Below, in pieces: positions 17,136 to 25,102 of a DNA stretch of 64,000 nucleotides. A program made the translations under genes and the position numbers. Source of the DNA: Agromyces aurantiacus (GTDB lineage Bacteria > Actinomycetota > Actinomycetes > Actinomycetales > Microbacteriaceae). The DNA lies in NCBI RefSeq assembly GCF_016907355.1, contig NZ_JAFBBW010000001.1, positions 3,820,058-3,884,057 on the forward strand, in the 5' to 3' direction. The notes under the pieces are model-generated. The model ran no database searches. It was not told the DNA's origin and saw only the letters and a program-made list of their open reading frames with translations. Position 1 is the stretch's first letter. Each line of letters opens with the position of its first letter.

Positions 17136-17163
17136 CCGCGCGACTGCGCCCGCAGTCGCGCGG
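17136..17163 (+). terminator. Perfect 12-bp hairpin after purQ
   Basis: CCGCGCGACTGC (17136-17147) pairs with GCAGTCGCGCGG (17152-17163) around a 4-nt loop, directly after the purQ stop and between convergent genes. No T-run follows. Confidence 0.75.
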
Positions 17164-17174
17164 TCGGCGCGGCG

Positions 17175-17654
17175 TCAGGAGCCGATCATCCCGACGCACG
17201 GTCCGATGAGCACCAGCCAGGCGGCGGATGCCACGATCAGGATGCCGACGCCGACGCTGCGGGTCCTGCGACTGAAGAGCAGGCCGATGCCCGCGAGCAC
17301 GGGCAGCGCGCACGTGATCGTGAACAGGAAGCCGTAGCCGGCCCCCGCCGCCGCCGCGAGGAGCAGCCCGACCATGAACGCGATCCCGGTCGCGGCGCAT
17401 CCGATGCCGGACCCGATGCCGATGCCGGCGCCGGTGCTCAGCCCCGGGGCGGGCCCGCGCTGGGAGGGCGCCGCACCGACCCAGGGCGTTGCACCCGGGG
17501 CCCCTCCACCGCCGGGTACCGGCCCCGGTTGCGGAACGGGCGGGACCCGGCCATCCTCCGCATCGGGCCCCTGAGGTTCGGGCGGCCCCGAGGGGCCTGG
17601 CGAAACCTCGTCGCCCGGCCCCGCCTGCCCGTCGTGGTCATCCGTTCCCGGCAC
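17175..17654 (-). CDS. Pro/Gly-rich membrane protein, last gene of the radical SAM cassette
   Basis: A 159-residue protein: about 85 cytosolic residues rich in Pro, Gly and acidic residues (PPVPQPGPVPGGGGAPG), then a Gly/Ile-rich stretch (GAGIGIGSGIG) and about three membrane helices (FMVGLLLAAAAGAGYGFL, TCALPVLAGIGLLFS, ILIVASAAWLVLIGPCVG). GTG at 17654 overlaps the end of the Lgt-like gene by 17 nt and has AAAGGA about 9 nt upstream, so it is translationally coupled to it. The function is unknown; the coupling argues for a role alongside the Lgt-like and radical SAM proteins. Confidence 0.75.
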   Translation of the reverse strand: MPGTDDHDGQAGPGDEVSPGPSGPPEPQGPDAEDGRVPPVPQPGPVPGGGGAPGATPWVGAAPSQRGPAPGLSTGAGIGIGSGIGCAATGIAFMVGLLLAAAAGAGYGFLFTITCALPVLAGIGLLFSRRTRSVGVGILIVASAAWLVLIGPCVGMIGS

Positions 17655-18495
17655 CGCCCACCGTCCTTTCCTCGTCGATGTCCCGCTGCTCGTGGAGCGC
17701 ATGGTTCGCCGCGTCGGGCACCACGCGGTCGAGGAATCGCCCGTGCGCGACCAGCCACGCGATGCGCGCGACGAACAACGGGATGGTCACCACGAGGAAC
17801 AGCTGCGGTCTGGTCAGACCCATCCACACCACCTCGTTGCCCCGCACGAACTCGACCCAGAACCGGAAGACCGCGTACGCGCCGATGTAGAGGGTCAGGA
17901 GTTCGCCGGACGCGATCCGGGTTCGGCGCAGCCACAGCCACAGCACGCAGAAGGCCACCGCGTGGAAGGCGATCTCGTACAGGAAGCTCGGATGCAGCGG
18001 CACCCCCGCGGGAGCGGCGAGTCGCGCGGCGGCCTCCGGCGAGAGGACGACGCCCCAGTCGGCACCCGTCGGCGTTCCCGGGCGCTCGGTGAAGAAGCAT
18101 CCGAACCGGCCGATAGCGAGGGCGACGGCGACGGCCGGTGCGAAGAGGTCGCCGGTGCGCTCCCGGTACCCGGTGAGCCGCTTGGCGACGTGCAAGCCGA
18201 GCCACGCACCCACCAGCGCGCTCAGGATCGAGGCGTTGCCGCGCGCGAGTTGCTCGAGGAGCGTGAGGTTCTCGCGGGGGTCGAGGTGCTGGGCCCACGT
18301 GCCCAGACGCGAGAACACGGCGGCGCCGAGCAGGGTCCCCGCGAGAAGCGCCGGGATCCGCGGGTCGGCGACCCCGCGGCGCCGCTGCTCTCTGAGGAAC
18401 ACCAGGCCGCCGACTGCGAGTCCGAGGGCGACGAACAGCGCGTGCGTGTCGATCGGGGGCAGTGCGCTCCAGAACGAGCCGAGCGTGGCGGCCAC
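17638..18495 (-). CDS. Lgt-family membrane transferase with altered active-site motif
   Basis: A 285-residue polytopic protein of the prolipoprotein diacylglyceryl transferase family, which in the canonical case moves a diacylglyceryl group from phosphatidylglycerol to a lipobox Cys. It has about seven helices, HPSFLYEIAFHAVAF and FRFWVEFVRGNEV, as in Lgt. The signature GRxGNFxN reads GRFGCFFTE: the catalytic Asn (E. coli Asn146) is Cys and the second Asn is Thr. The His of the HGGL motif (E. coli His103) is not visible; the region reads SALVGAWLGLHV. The gene follows a small membrane gene and a radical SAM gene on the same strand (3 nt gap). It is probably a paralogue, not the housekeeping lgt. 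Confidence 0.85.
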   Translation of the reverse strand: MAATLGSFWSALPPIDTHALFVALGLAVGGLVFLREQRRRGVADPRIPALLAGTLLGAAVFSRLGTWAQHLDPRENLTLLEQLARGNASILSALVGAWLGLHVAKRLTGYRERTGDLFAPAVAVALAIGRFGCFFTERPGTPTGADWGVVLSPEAAARLAAPAGVPLHPSFLYEIAFHAVAFCVLWLWLRRTRIASGELLTLYIGAYAVFRFWVEFVRGNEVVWMGLTRPQLFLVVTIPLFVARIAWLVAHGRFLDRVVPDAANHALHEQRDIDEERTVGGAGNG

Positions 18496-18498
18496 GCG

Positions 18499-18813
18499 TC
18501 AGCCGATCCCGTGGGTGAGCAGCGACATCCACATGCCGACCCAGAGCGGCACGGCCGCGACGGCGAGCACCACGAGCACCACGAGGTACGCGAGCACGTT
18601 GCGGGTGTCGCCGAGCTTGCAGCGCGACTGCAGCAGCCCGGCACGGCGGGCGCGGGCGTACCCGCGGATCGCGATGACCGAGAACACGAGCAGCGAGAGC
18701 GGCCCGAACACGCAGGTGAGGAGCGCGATCGTCGCGAACACGCACAGGCGCAGCGGGTCGAACGGAAGCCCGACGTGCTCGTCGTACCGGCGCAGCCCCG
18801 AATCGGTGGTCAT
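18499..18813 (-). CDS. Small two- or three-TM membrane protein of the radical SAM cassette
   Basis: A 104-residue protein starting MTTDSGLRRYDEHVGLPFDP, then hydrophobic helices LCVFATIALLTCVFGPLSLL and NVLAYLVVLVVLAVAAVPLW. A cytoplasmic loop RGYARARRAGLLQSRCKLGD separates them. ATG at 18813 is 11 nt after the radical SAM stop, with AAGG upstream. A 3-nt gap separates it from the Lgt-like gene, so the genes form one transcript. Nothing in the sequence shows a catalytic role. Confidence 0.75.
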   Translation of the reverse strand: MTTDSGLRRYDEHVGLPFDPLRLCVFATIALLTCVFGPLSLLVFSVIAIRGYARARRAGLLQSRCKLGDTRNVLAYLVVLVVLAVAAVPLWVGMWMSLLTHGIG

Positions 18814-18823
18814 CTCGATCGCC

Positions 18824-20461
18824 TTACTCCGGCCCGCCGACGGGGATGACCTCGCCGAGTGGTACCGGGGCACGGTCGTCGCCCCAGTCGGCCGCGTTGC
18901 GGGCGCTGGCCGTCGAGAGGCGCTGTCGCGCGAGGGGCGCCCAGGCCTGCAGGGCGCAGAACGGGGCGCACTGGTGCGCTCCGTTGTCGTCGTTGACGGT
19001 CGCGACGTGGACGCAGCACTGGGTGAGTCGCTCCTCGATCATCGTGTTCATGTCCATGAACGGTTTGACCGTGATCCGCAGGACGCGCTCGCCGAGGAAC
19101 TTCCGCAATCGCGCGTGCTGGCCGGGCAGGGCCGACGTCGCCAGCTTCGTGAGCGTGCCGATGCCGAGGTCGCAGTTCGTGCAGATGTCGCGCCAGATGG
19201 CGGACATCGAGGGGTGCGAGAGGCTCGACTGCTCGCTGAACAAGTCGAGCAGCGAGTGCTTGACCGCCTCCTTCATCCGCGTGTTCACCTCGCTGTCGGC
19301 GATGCGGTTGGCGATGAGGTCGGGATTGAGGTCGAGGAAGCCCTTGAGCCGGTCATGCCCCATGATGCTCGTCAGCGATTTCCACTCCTTCGCGTCGTCG
19401 AGCAGGAAGTACCCCACCGAGCAGCAGTGCGGGTGCGAGCACGGCAGCGCCGTGAGGTCCCGCCAGGTGATCTCGCCGTTCGTCTGGGGCTCCAACCGCT
19501 TCAGCACGCCGCCGTGGGTGAGTCGATCCTCGGCGTCGATGCCCGAGTTGCGACCCGAGCCGAACACCGGCTGGATGGTCACGCCGCCGACGTACGGCGT
19601 CGTCATGGCCCGCCGGATGACCGCGCCGATCTCGTCGTCGTTGACGCCCTTCGCCGCGGTCATCGTGAGGGTCATGAAGACGCCGGCCGCGCTCAGCCGC
19701 TCGATCGCGCGTTCCTTGAAGCGGCGGATGTCGGCACCCCGATGGAACCGCGACGCCTCGGGGCTCTCGCCGTCGTACTGCAGGTACACCTCGACGCGCT
19801 CGCGGTGCAGCTTCAGGAACTCGACGAAGGCGTCGTCGTTCGCGATGCGCAGGCCGTTCGAGTTGATCAGGATGCGGACGATGGGCCGGGCGACCAGGTG
19901 CTCGACGAGCTGCTCGAGCCACGGGTAGAGCGTCGGCTCGCCGCCGGAGAGCATGAGCACGTCGAGTCGACCGTGCTCCTTCGCCAGCCGGTCGTCGACC
20001 GAGGCCAGCACGTCGGCGAGCGGTGCGGTCGCCGTCGCCGCCGGCCCGGACTCCGCGAAGCACGTGGGGCAGCGCAGGTTGCAGTGGTCGGTGAGGTCCT
20101 CGAGCAGGATGCAGGTGTGCTGCGACTGCATCGCCGGGAGCCCGTCGAGGTACGCGCCCGGCACGGGCCTGAAGTTGCGAGCGACGTCGGGGGCGTGCCA
20201 CTTGGTCGGCGCGGTCCACTGCTCGAGGTAGGCCAGCACTTCGGCGGACTCGTCGTAGAGCGTGCGCACGAGCCCGTGCTCGGGGCATCCGCGCTCGAGC
20301 CACACTGAGTCGTCGTCGTAGGCGGCCAGCCAGCCGGAGAGGCGCTGGACGGTGTCGAGGTCCCGCTCGGGATCCTCCTCATGGCATCGCGGGCAGAACG
20401 CGTTCACGTACCGGTGGATGCGGTAGTTCCGCAACGTTCCCGCGACGTTCTGCACACCCAC
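18824..20461 (-). CDS. Radical SAM protein, COG1964/Tes-like
   Basis: A 545-residue radical SAM enzyme. The cluster motif CNLRCPTC gives Cys127, 131 and 134 (CX3CX2C), followed by MLSGGEPTLYPWLEQLVEHL (GGE motif) and INSNGLRIA. Before the barrel is a knob CPRC (23-26) plus CPEHG (59-63), the arrangement seen in COG1964 proteins such as methanogen MJ0619/Tes. C-terminal Cys-rich segments (CSHPHCC, CTNC, QCCVHV, HQCAPFC) may hold extra clusters. GTG at 20461 is chosen over 20503 because AGGAGGT lies 6 nt upstream. Known COG1964 members cross-link lipid tails or methylate cofactors; linkage to an Lgt-like gene favours a lipid role, by inference. Confidence 0.9.
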   Translation of the reverse strand: MGVQNVAGTLRNYRIHRYVNAFCPRCHEEDPERDLDTVQRLSGWLAAYDDDSVWLERGCPEHGLVRTLYDESAEVLAYLEQWTAPTKWHAPDVARNFRPVPGAYLDGLPAMQSQHTCILLEDLTDHCNLRCPTCFAESGPAATATAPLADVLASVDDRLAKEHGRLDVLMLSGGEPTLYPWLEQLVEHLVARPIVRILINSNGLRIANDDAFVEFLKLHRERVEVYLQYDGESPEASRFHRGADIRRFKERAIERLSAAGVFMTLTMTAAKGVNDDEIGAVIRRAMTTPYVGGVTIQPVFGSGRNSGIDAEDRLTHGGVLKRLEPQTNGEITWRDLTALPCSHPHCCSVGYFLLDDAKEWKSLTSIMGHDRLKGFLDLNPDLIANRIADSEVNTRMKEAVKHSLLDLFSEQSSLSHPSMSAIWRDICTNCDLGIGTLTKLATSALPGQHARLRKFLGERVLRITVKPFMDMNTMIEERLTQCCVHVATVNDDNGAHQCAPFCALQAWAPLARQRLSTASARNAADWGDDRAPVPLGEVIPVGGPE

Positions 20462-20689
20462 GTGAGACCTCCTGCGACGGACGACGAGGAGCCAACGCCC
20501 CACTCGGCTGTGACGAGACTAGGGCACCTCTGCCCTACCCGACGGGAGGTCCGCGAGCCGAGCATCGAGTCGCCAGAAATCGACCCATACCTCCGCCGTT
20601 GGGTCGATATTCGGCGGGTCGGCGAGGATCCCGGGCGACCTGTGGATGGGGCGAGGCCACCGGAAGCCGTGCTCGGGCATGGTGGGCGG
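20462..20689. other. Intergenic region with inverted repeats
   Basis: No gene seen. AGGGC/GCCCT form a small hairpin at 20521-20536. ATCGACCCA (20579-20587) and TGGGTCGAT (20600-20608) form a 9-bp-arm inverted repeat about 80 nt before the truncated AbiEi/DUF559-type gene. It may be an operator or a remnant of that gene's leader. Confidence 0.5.
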
Positions 20690-21223
20690 ATGCCGCGTCG
20701 CGTCGAGCTACCATCCCACCTCGCCGCTCGGGCGTTCTCGACCGCCGAGGCGCGCCGCGAGGGCGTGGGCGATGGGCGCCTGCGGGGCCGCGACCTCGCC
20801 AGGCCGTTCCACGGGGTCCGATCCGCCTACGCGCCATCCGACGTGCTGGATCGGTGCCGTACGTACCTGCCCCGACTCCGGAGCGGCCAGTTCTTCTCGC
20901 ACGACACCGCGGCGCTGCTGTGGGGCATCCCCCTCCCTGGCGATCTCGATTCCGATGCGCCGCTGCACGTCTCGTCGTTCGCTCCGAACCGGCCGCCCCG
21001 CACGCGCGGGGTCGTCGGCCATGAACTGCGCACAGGGACGGCACGCGTGATCGACCGGCGGGGCCTGCCCGTCGCCGACGCGGTGTCCACCTGGGTGCAG
21101 CTCGCTGGGCACGCATTCGCGGCCTGCACCGTGCTCAGGCAAAGCTCTCGCATAGCGTCGTCGCCGAGCCTCGGATCACGCGGGCGTACCGTCCCGCACC
21201 GACGGCGCGAAGGACCGAGATGA
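20690..21223 (+). pseudogene. Truncated AbiEi/DUF559-type protein gene
   Basis: The first 145 or so residues match the N-terminal part of actinobacterial proteins annotated as AbiEi-type antitoxin domain or DUF559 proteins: LPSHLAARAFSTAEARREGV, RGRDLARPFHGVRSAYAP, LRSGQFFSHDTAALLWGIPL and DRRGLPVADAVSTWVQLAG. Intact members continue for another 130-150 residues into a Vsr/endonuclease-like domain. Here the match stops at HAFAACTVL and about 30 unrelated residues follow to a stop overlapping the next ATG. I therefore read it as a 3'-deleted remnant. Its position beside the radical SAM cassette suggests a locus of past rearrangement. Confidence 0.65.
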
Positions 21224-21609
21224 CCACCACGACCCCTCCGGCGGCGAATCCGCCGCTGTTCCACCCAGCCCCCGGCACCCCTGCCGGCGACACGCCGACC
21301 GCCGCGCTGCCGCCCGCGGCGGCGCGCACGCCCTGGTACCGCCGGGCCTGGGTGCTCGCCATCGCCGCGGTGATCCTCGCGCTGCTCTCGTTCGCGGGCG
21401 GCTTCGTCGCGGGCAACGCGGCGGCGCTTTTCAACGGCGTGCTCGGCGTGCCCGCGGGCGGTGCGACCCCGCCTGGCTGGAGCGACGGCGACCTCGACGG
21501 CGACGGGTTCGGGCCCGGCCGCCCCGGCTTCGGCGACCGCGACTCGCTACCGGGGCAGGGCGACTTCGACGGCGACGGCGACGAGAGCGGCACCACGTCG
21601 ACGAACTGA
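21220..21609 (+). CDS. Single-TM protein with Asp/Gly-rich extracytoplasmic tail
   Basis: A 129-residue protein: about 45 Pro/Ala-rich cytosolic residues, one membrane helix (WVLAIAAVILALLSFAGGFV) and a C-terminal tail with repeated acidic motifs DLDGDGFG and DFDGDGDES. These resemble short calcium-binding loops, but no full EF-hand is present. The ATG has a weak AAGGAC site. The remnant gene ends inside this start codon. The FGE gene begins 34 nt downstream under its own likely promoter. Confidence 0.75.
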   Translation: MTTTTPPAANPPLFHPAPGTPAGDTPTAALPPAAARTPWYRRAWVLAIAAVILALLSFAGGFVAGNAAALFNGVLGVPAGGATPPGWSDGDLDGDGFGPGRPGFGDRDSLPGQGDFDGDGDESGTTSTN

Positions 21610-21631
21610 CGCTTCGCGCCCGCGGGACGCG

Positions 21632-21637
21632 TAGCCT
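21632..21637 (+). promoter_or_regulatory. Probable -10 hexamer of the FGE gene (leaderless)
   Basis: TAGCCT ends 6 nt before the ATG at 21644; no Shine-Dalgarno precedes the start. Confidence 0.55.
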
Positions 21638-21643
21638 GATCGG

Positions 21644-22531
21644 ATGAGCCTCACCGAGCTCGTCGAGCTGCCCGGCGGCACGTTCCTCATGGGATCCGAT
21701 CGGCACTACCCCGAGGAGGCGCCGCAGCACGAGCGCCGCGTCGAGCCGTTCGCGATCGAGCGGCATCCGGTCACGAACGCGCAGTTCGCCGAGTTCGTGG
21801 CGGCCACCGGGTACGTCACGGTCGCCGAGCGCGAGCTCGATCCGGCCGAGTTCCCCGGCGCCGACCCTGCCGAGCTCGTGCCCGGGTCGCTCGTGTTCAC
21901 GCCGACCGAGGGGCCGGTCGACCTCGGCGACTGGCGGCAGTGGTGGCGGTGGGTGCCGGGCGCCCAGTGGCGCCATCCGCTCGGCCCCGGCTCGTCGATC
22001 GACGACCGGCTCGACCACCCGGTCGTGCACGTCGCGTTCGAGGACGCGTCGGCCTACGCCGCCTGGGCCGGCCGGCGCCTGCCGACCGAGGCCGAGTGGG
22101 AGTACGCCGCGCGCGGCGGGCTGGTCGGCGCCGAGTTCGCGTGGGGCGACGAGCGGATGCCGGGCGGCGCGGTCATGGCCAACACGTGGCAGGGCGCGTT
22201 CCCGTACCGCAGCGAGGGCTGGGGCGGCACGTCGCCCGTCGGCTCCTACCCGCCCAACGGGTTCGGCCTGCTCGACATGATCGGTGACGTCTGGGAGTGG
22301 ACCGTCGACGCGTTCACCCCCCGGCACGTGCCGCCGGGTGCGGCCGCCGTCGACCGCGGCGAGCGGCGCGACCTGCTCGCCGGGCTGCCGGCCTCGCAGG
22401 CGATGCACGTCATCAAGGGCGGCTCGCACCTCTGCGCGCCCGAGTACTGCCGGCGCTATCGCCCCGCGGCTCGCTCCGCGCAGGCGGAGGACTCGGCGAC
22501 GACCCACATCGGCTTCCGCTGCGCGCGCTGA
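21644..22531 (+). CDS. Formylglycine-generating enzyme (SUMF1 type)
   Basis: A 295-residue FGE-sulfatase-domain protein. FGE oxidises a Cys in CxPxR of sulfatases to formylglycine using copper and O2. The start VELPGGTFLMGSDRHYPEEA and HPVTNAQFAEFVAATGYVT, the LPTEAEWEYAARGG core and MIGDVWEWTVD are typical. The two copper-binding Cys occur as Cys264 and Cys269 in HLCAPEYCRRYR, which separates true FGEs from inactive homologues such as EgtB-like proteins. No sulfatase is encoded in the window, so the substrate lies elsewhere. Confidence 0.94.
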   Translation: MSLTELVELPGGTFLMGSDRHYPEEAPQHERRVEPFAIERHPVTNAQFAEFVAATGYVTVAERELDPAEFPGADPAELVPGSLVFTPTEGPVDLGDWRQWWRWVPGAQWRHPLGPGSSIDDRLDHPVVHVAFEDASAYAAWAGRRLPTEAEWEYAARGGLVGAEFAWGDERMPGGAVMANTWQGAFPYRSEGWGGTSPVGSYPPNGFGLLDMIGDVWEWTVDAFTPRHVPPGAAAVDRGERRDLLAGLPASQAMHVIKGGSHLCAPEYCRRYRPAARSAQAEDSATTHIGFRCAR

Positions 22532-22574
22532 GGCGCCGCGGCATCCGCACGCCGAACCCGGGCAGTGGGCCGGC

Positions 22575-23309
22575 TCAGCGGTACTCGGGGTTCGGGTGCT
22601 CGGGCGTCGGCACGTAGCCGAAGTGCTCGCCAGCGTCCCAGGCCGAGCGCACGTTGCCGATCGCCGGGAGGCCGCCCGCCTGCTTCAGGAGGTGCGCGAG
22701 GTGCATGAGGTTGTAGGTCATGAACGTCGTGTTGCGGTTGGTGAAGTCGTTCTCGGGGCCGCCCGAACCCTCGTCGAGGTAGCTCGGGCCAGGCCCTGCC
22801 TCGCCGATCCAGCCCGCGTCGGCGGCCGGCGGGATGGTGAACCCGATGTGCTGCAGGCTGTACAGGATGTTCGACGCGCAGTGCTTGATGCCGTCCTCGT
22901 TGCCGGTGATGATCGCGCCGCCGACCTTGCCGTAGTAGACGTACTGGCCCTTCGCGTTCTGCTCGGAGCTCATCGCGTAGAGCCGTTCGATGAGGCGCTT
23001 GGTGACCGAGGAGTTGTCGCCGAGCCAGATCGGCCCGCCCACGACGAGGATGTCGGCGGCCGCGACCTTCGGCCAGATCGCGTCGGGCCAGGCGTCGGCC
23101 GCCCAGCCGTGCTCGCGCATGTCGGGGTACACCCCGGTCGCGACGTCGTGGTCGACCAGGCGGAGGTGCTCGACCGACACACCGTGCTCCCGCATGAGGC
23201 GGATGCTGGAATCCATGAGGCCCTGGGTGTTGCTGACCTCGGGCGAACGCTTGAGCGTGCAGTTGACGTAGAGCGCGGTCAGGTCGGAGTAGTCCGGTTC
23301 GGCTGCCAT
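22575..23309 (-). CDS. Flavodoxin-like NAD(P)H-dependent FMN oxidoreductase
   Basis: A 244-residue flavodoxin-fold protein. The phosphate-binding loop follows TALYVNCTLKRSPEVSNTQG, and the FMN isoalloxazine loops are ILVVGGPIWLGDNSS and KVGGAIITGNEDGIKHC. Such proteins reduce quinones, azo dyes or metals, or act as NADPH-dependent FMN reductases; the sequence does not tell which. The ATG at 23309 follows TAGCGT with a 7-nt gap and no Shine-Dalgarno, so the gene is probably leaderless. It converges on the FGE gene. Confidence 0.9.
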   Translation of the reverse strand: MAAEPDYSDLTALYVNCTLKRSPEVSNTQGLMDSSIRLMREHGVSVEHLRLVDHDVATGVYPDMREHGWAADAWPDAIWPKVAAADILVVGGPIWLGDNSSVTKRLIERLYAMSSEQNAKGQYVYYGKVGGAIITGNEDGIKHCASNILYSLQHIGFTIPPAADAGWIGEAGPGPSYLDEGSGGPENDFTNRNTTFMTYNLMHLAHLLKQAGGLPAIGNVRSAWDAGEHFGYVPTPEHPNPEYR

Positions 23310-23421
23310 GCGCCGAACGCTACTCCTCGGGCGAGCGGATGGCGCGGGCTTCACAGGCGACGCTCACCTCACGCGCCACGGGGCCGGCGCGACCATCGCG
23401 CCCCGCCCGGTCCGCGACGGG

Positions 23422-23955
23422 TCAGTACTGCAGCAGGCTGTGGATCTCGTACCGCCCGCCGAGCCGCTCGCGCCCGCCGAGCGCGGGCAGCTCGATCGCG
23501 ACCGAGATGCCGGCCACGTGCCATCCGGCCCGCTCGACCAGGCGCGCCGCCGCCTCGACGGTGCCGCCCGTCGCGAGCACGTCGTCGACGATGAGCACGC
23601 GCGAGCCCGGCGCGAGCTCGCCCTCGTGCACCTCGAGCGCGGCGGTGCCGTACTCGAGCTCGTACTCCTCGCGGATCACCGCGCGCGGCAGCTTGCCGGC
23701 CTTGCGCACGGGCAGCACGCCCGCGCCGCACAGCGCCGACGCGGCGCCCGCGAGCAGGAAGCCGCGCGCCTCGACGCCCGCGAGGTCGTCGAAGCGTCCC
23801 GCGAACGGCGCCGTGAGCGACTCGGCGAGCGCGTGGAACGCCGGCCCGTGGGCGAACACGGGCGTGAGGTCGCGGAACACCACACCGGGCTCGGGGAAGT
23901 CGGGGATCGTGGCGAGCTTGGACTCGACGAGGGCGCGGACCTCGGATTCGTGCAT
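23422..23955 (-). CDS. apt: Adenine phosphoribosyltransferase
   Basis: Apt converts adenine and PRPP to AMP in purine salvage. The 177-residue protein matches the usual length: IPDFPEPGVVFRDLTPVF at the N-terminus, VEARGFLLAGAASALCGAGV, RKAGKLPRAVIREEYELEYG (adenine pocket), and the PRPP loop VLIVDDVLATGGTVEAA. TACCCT lies 6 nt before the ATG, so the gene appears leaderless. In many bacteria apt follows secDF and precedes relA; here it stands alone, beside a membrane gene on the same strand ending 21 nt upstream. Confidence 0.97.
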   Translation of the reverse strand: MHESEVRALVESKLATIPDFPEPGVVFRDLTPVFAHGPAFHALAESLTAPFAGRFDDLAGVEARGFLLAGAASALCGAGVLPVRKAGKLPRAVIREEYELEYGTAALEVHEGELAPGSRVLIVDDVLATGGTVEAAARLVERAGWHVAGISVAIELPALGGRERLGGRYEIHSLLQY

Positions 23956-23976
23956 CCGGCAAGGGTATCGCCCGGC

Positions 23977-24513
23977 TCAGTGCACGAGCGTGCTGAGCCA
24001 GATCACCAGCAGGCCGAGGCTCGCGGTCACGAGCGCGCTGAGCAGGCGCCATCCCCACGGCCCGCCGCGCCGGGCGGCCGTCCACCAGCCGATGACCGCG
24101 AGCACGAGCACGCCGACCCAGAGCGCGAGGTAGTACGCGACGTACTCGTCGAGCCAGCCGATCGCCGCGAGGCCGAGGAAGACGGTCGGCAGGATCATGG
24201 CGAGCAGGAGGCCCGACGAGTCCGCCGCCGAGCGCCAGGCCGCGCCGACGATCGCCCGCCATCGCGGTCGGCCCGATTCCGGCCCCTCCTCGCGCGCCAC
24301 CGTGCCCGCGTAGACGTGCGCGAGCCAGAACACGGCCACCGCGCCGAGCGTGAACAGCAGCACCTCGAGGTCGGTGTCGTCCTCCCAGCCGATCGCGATC
24401 AGCGTGCTCACGAGCACGACGCCGTAGACCGCCGACTCGGTGCGGTAGGCGCGGAGGACGAGCCGGGCTGGGCGCGCGACCGCCGTGCGTCCGGCGGACT
24501 CGTGGTCGTGCAT
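23977..24513 (-). CDS. Four- or five-TM membrane protein
   Basis: A 178-residue protein with a short basic N-terminal tail and about five hydrophobic helices (SAVYGVVLVSTLIAIGW, VLLFTLGAVAVFWLAHVYAG, GLLLAMILPTVFLGLAAIGW, YYLALWVGVLVLAVIGWW, LLSALVTASLGLLVIWLS). The WLAHVYAGTVAREEG segment resembles actinobacterial membrane proteins of unknown function. It lies 21 nt upstream of apt on the same strand but apt has its own -10. No Shine-Dalgarno was obvious. Confidence 0.8.
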   Translation of the reverse strand: MHDHESAGRTAVARPARLVLRAYRTESAVYGVVLVSTLIAIGWEDDTDLEVLLFTLGAVAVFWLAHVYAGTVAREEGPESGRPRWRAIVGAAWRSAADSSGLLLAMILPTVFLGLAAIGWLDEYVAYYLALWVGVLVLAVIGWWTAARRGGPWGWRLLSALVTASLGLLVIWLSTLVH

Positions 24514-24624
24514 GCGGACCCCCTCCGGCTCCGTGCCGGGCTCGGCGGGCCGTCCATCCTTCGACGGATGCCGCGGTCGCCTGCCCTTGCGAGGATGGAG
24601 TCACCCCCCCACCCCAGGAGCATC

Positions 24625-25086
24625 GTGTCACCCTTGCGTCTCTTCCGCAGCCTCGCGATCGCCGAGGCGATCACCTGGACCATCCTCATCGCCGCGCTCA
24701 TCCTCCGCGCGACCGCCGGCCTCGACCAGGCCGTGCTCGTCGGCGGATCGATCCACGGCTTCGTGTTCCTCGCGTACGGCGCGGCGGTGCTGCTCGTCGG
24801 CGTGAACCAGCGCTGGAGCGTCGGGCTCATGGCACTCGGCGTGGCCACGGCCGTCGTGCCCTACGCGACCGTGCCGTTCGAGCTCTGGCTCGTGCGCCGC
24901 GGCCGGCTCGAGGGCGACTGGCGCCGCGAGGCGACCGAGCACCCCGCCGACGGCAACGTCGTGAACCGGCTGCTGCGCTGGGGGCTCGCTCGGCCGGTGC
25001 TGCTCACCGTGCTCGCCGTGGTCGGCGTCGCGGCCGTCTTCACGGCGCTGCTGATCGTCGGCCCGCCCGGCGGCCGCGAGGCCTGA
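24625..25086 (+). CDS. DUF3817-like membrane protein
   Basis: A 153-residue membrane protein whose first 90 residues resemble DUF3817: LRLFRSLAIAEAITWTILIA, GGSIHGFVFLAYGAAVLLVG and VPYATVPFELWLVRRGRL. A final helix LLTVLAVVGVAAVFTALLIV follows a charged loop. DUF3817 has no established function. GTG start is supported by CAGGAG 5 nt upstream. The gene ends at a strong bidirectional hairpin facing the GH16 gene. Confidence 0.85.
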   Translation: MSPLRLFRSLAIAEAITWTILIAALILRATAGLDQAVLVGGSIHGFVFLAYGAAVLLVGVNQRWSVGLMALGVATAVVPYATVPFELWLVRRGRLEGDWRREATEHPADGNVVNRLLRWGLARPVLLTVLAVVGVAAVFTALLIVGPPGGREA

Positions 25087-25102
25087 GTCCGGCCGGAACG
25101 GC

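Noticed and set aside
20381..20689. Upstream in-frame extension of the truncated AbiEi/DUF559-type gene
   Set aside because: It would run antisense through the start of the radical SAM gene and lacks family similarity before MPRRVELPSHL.
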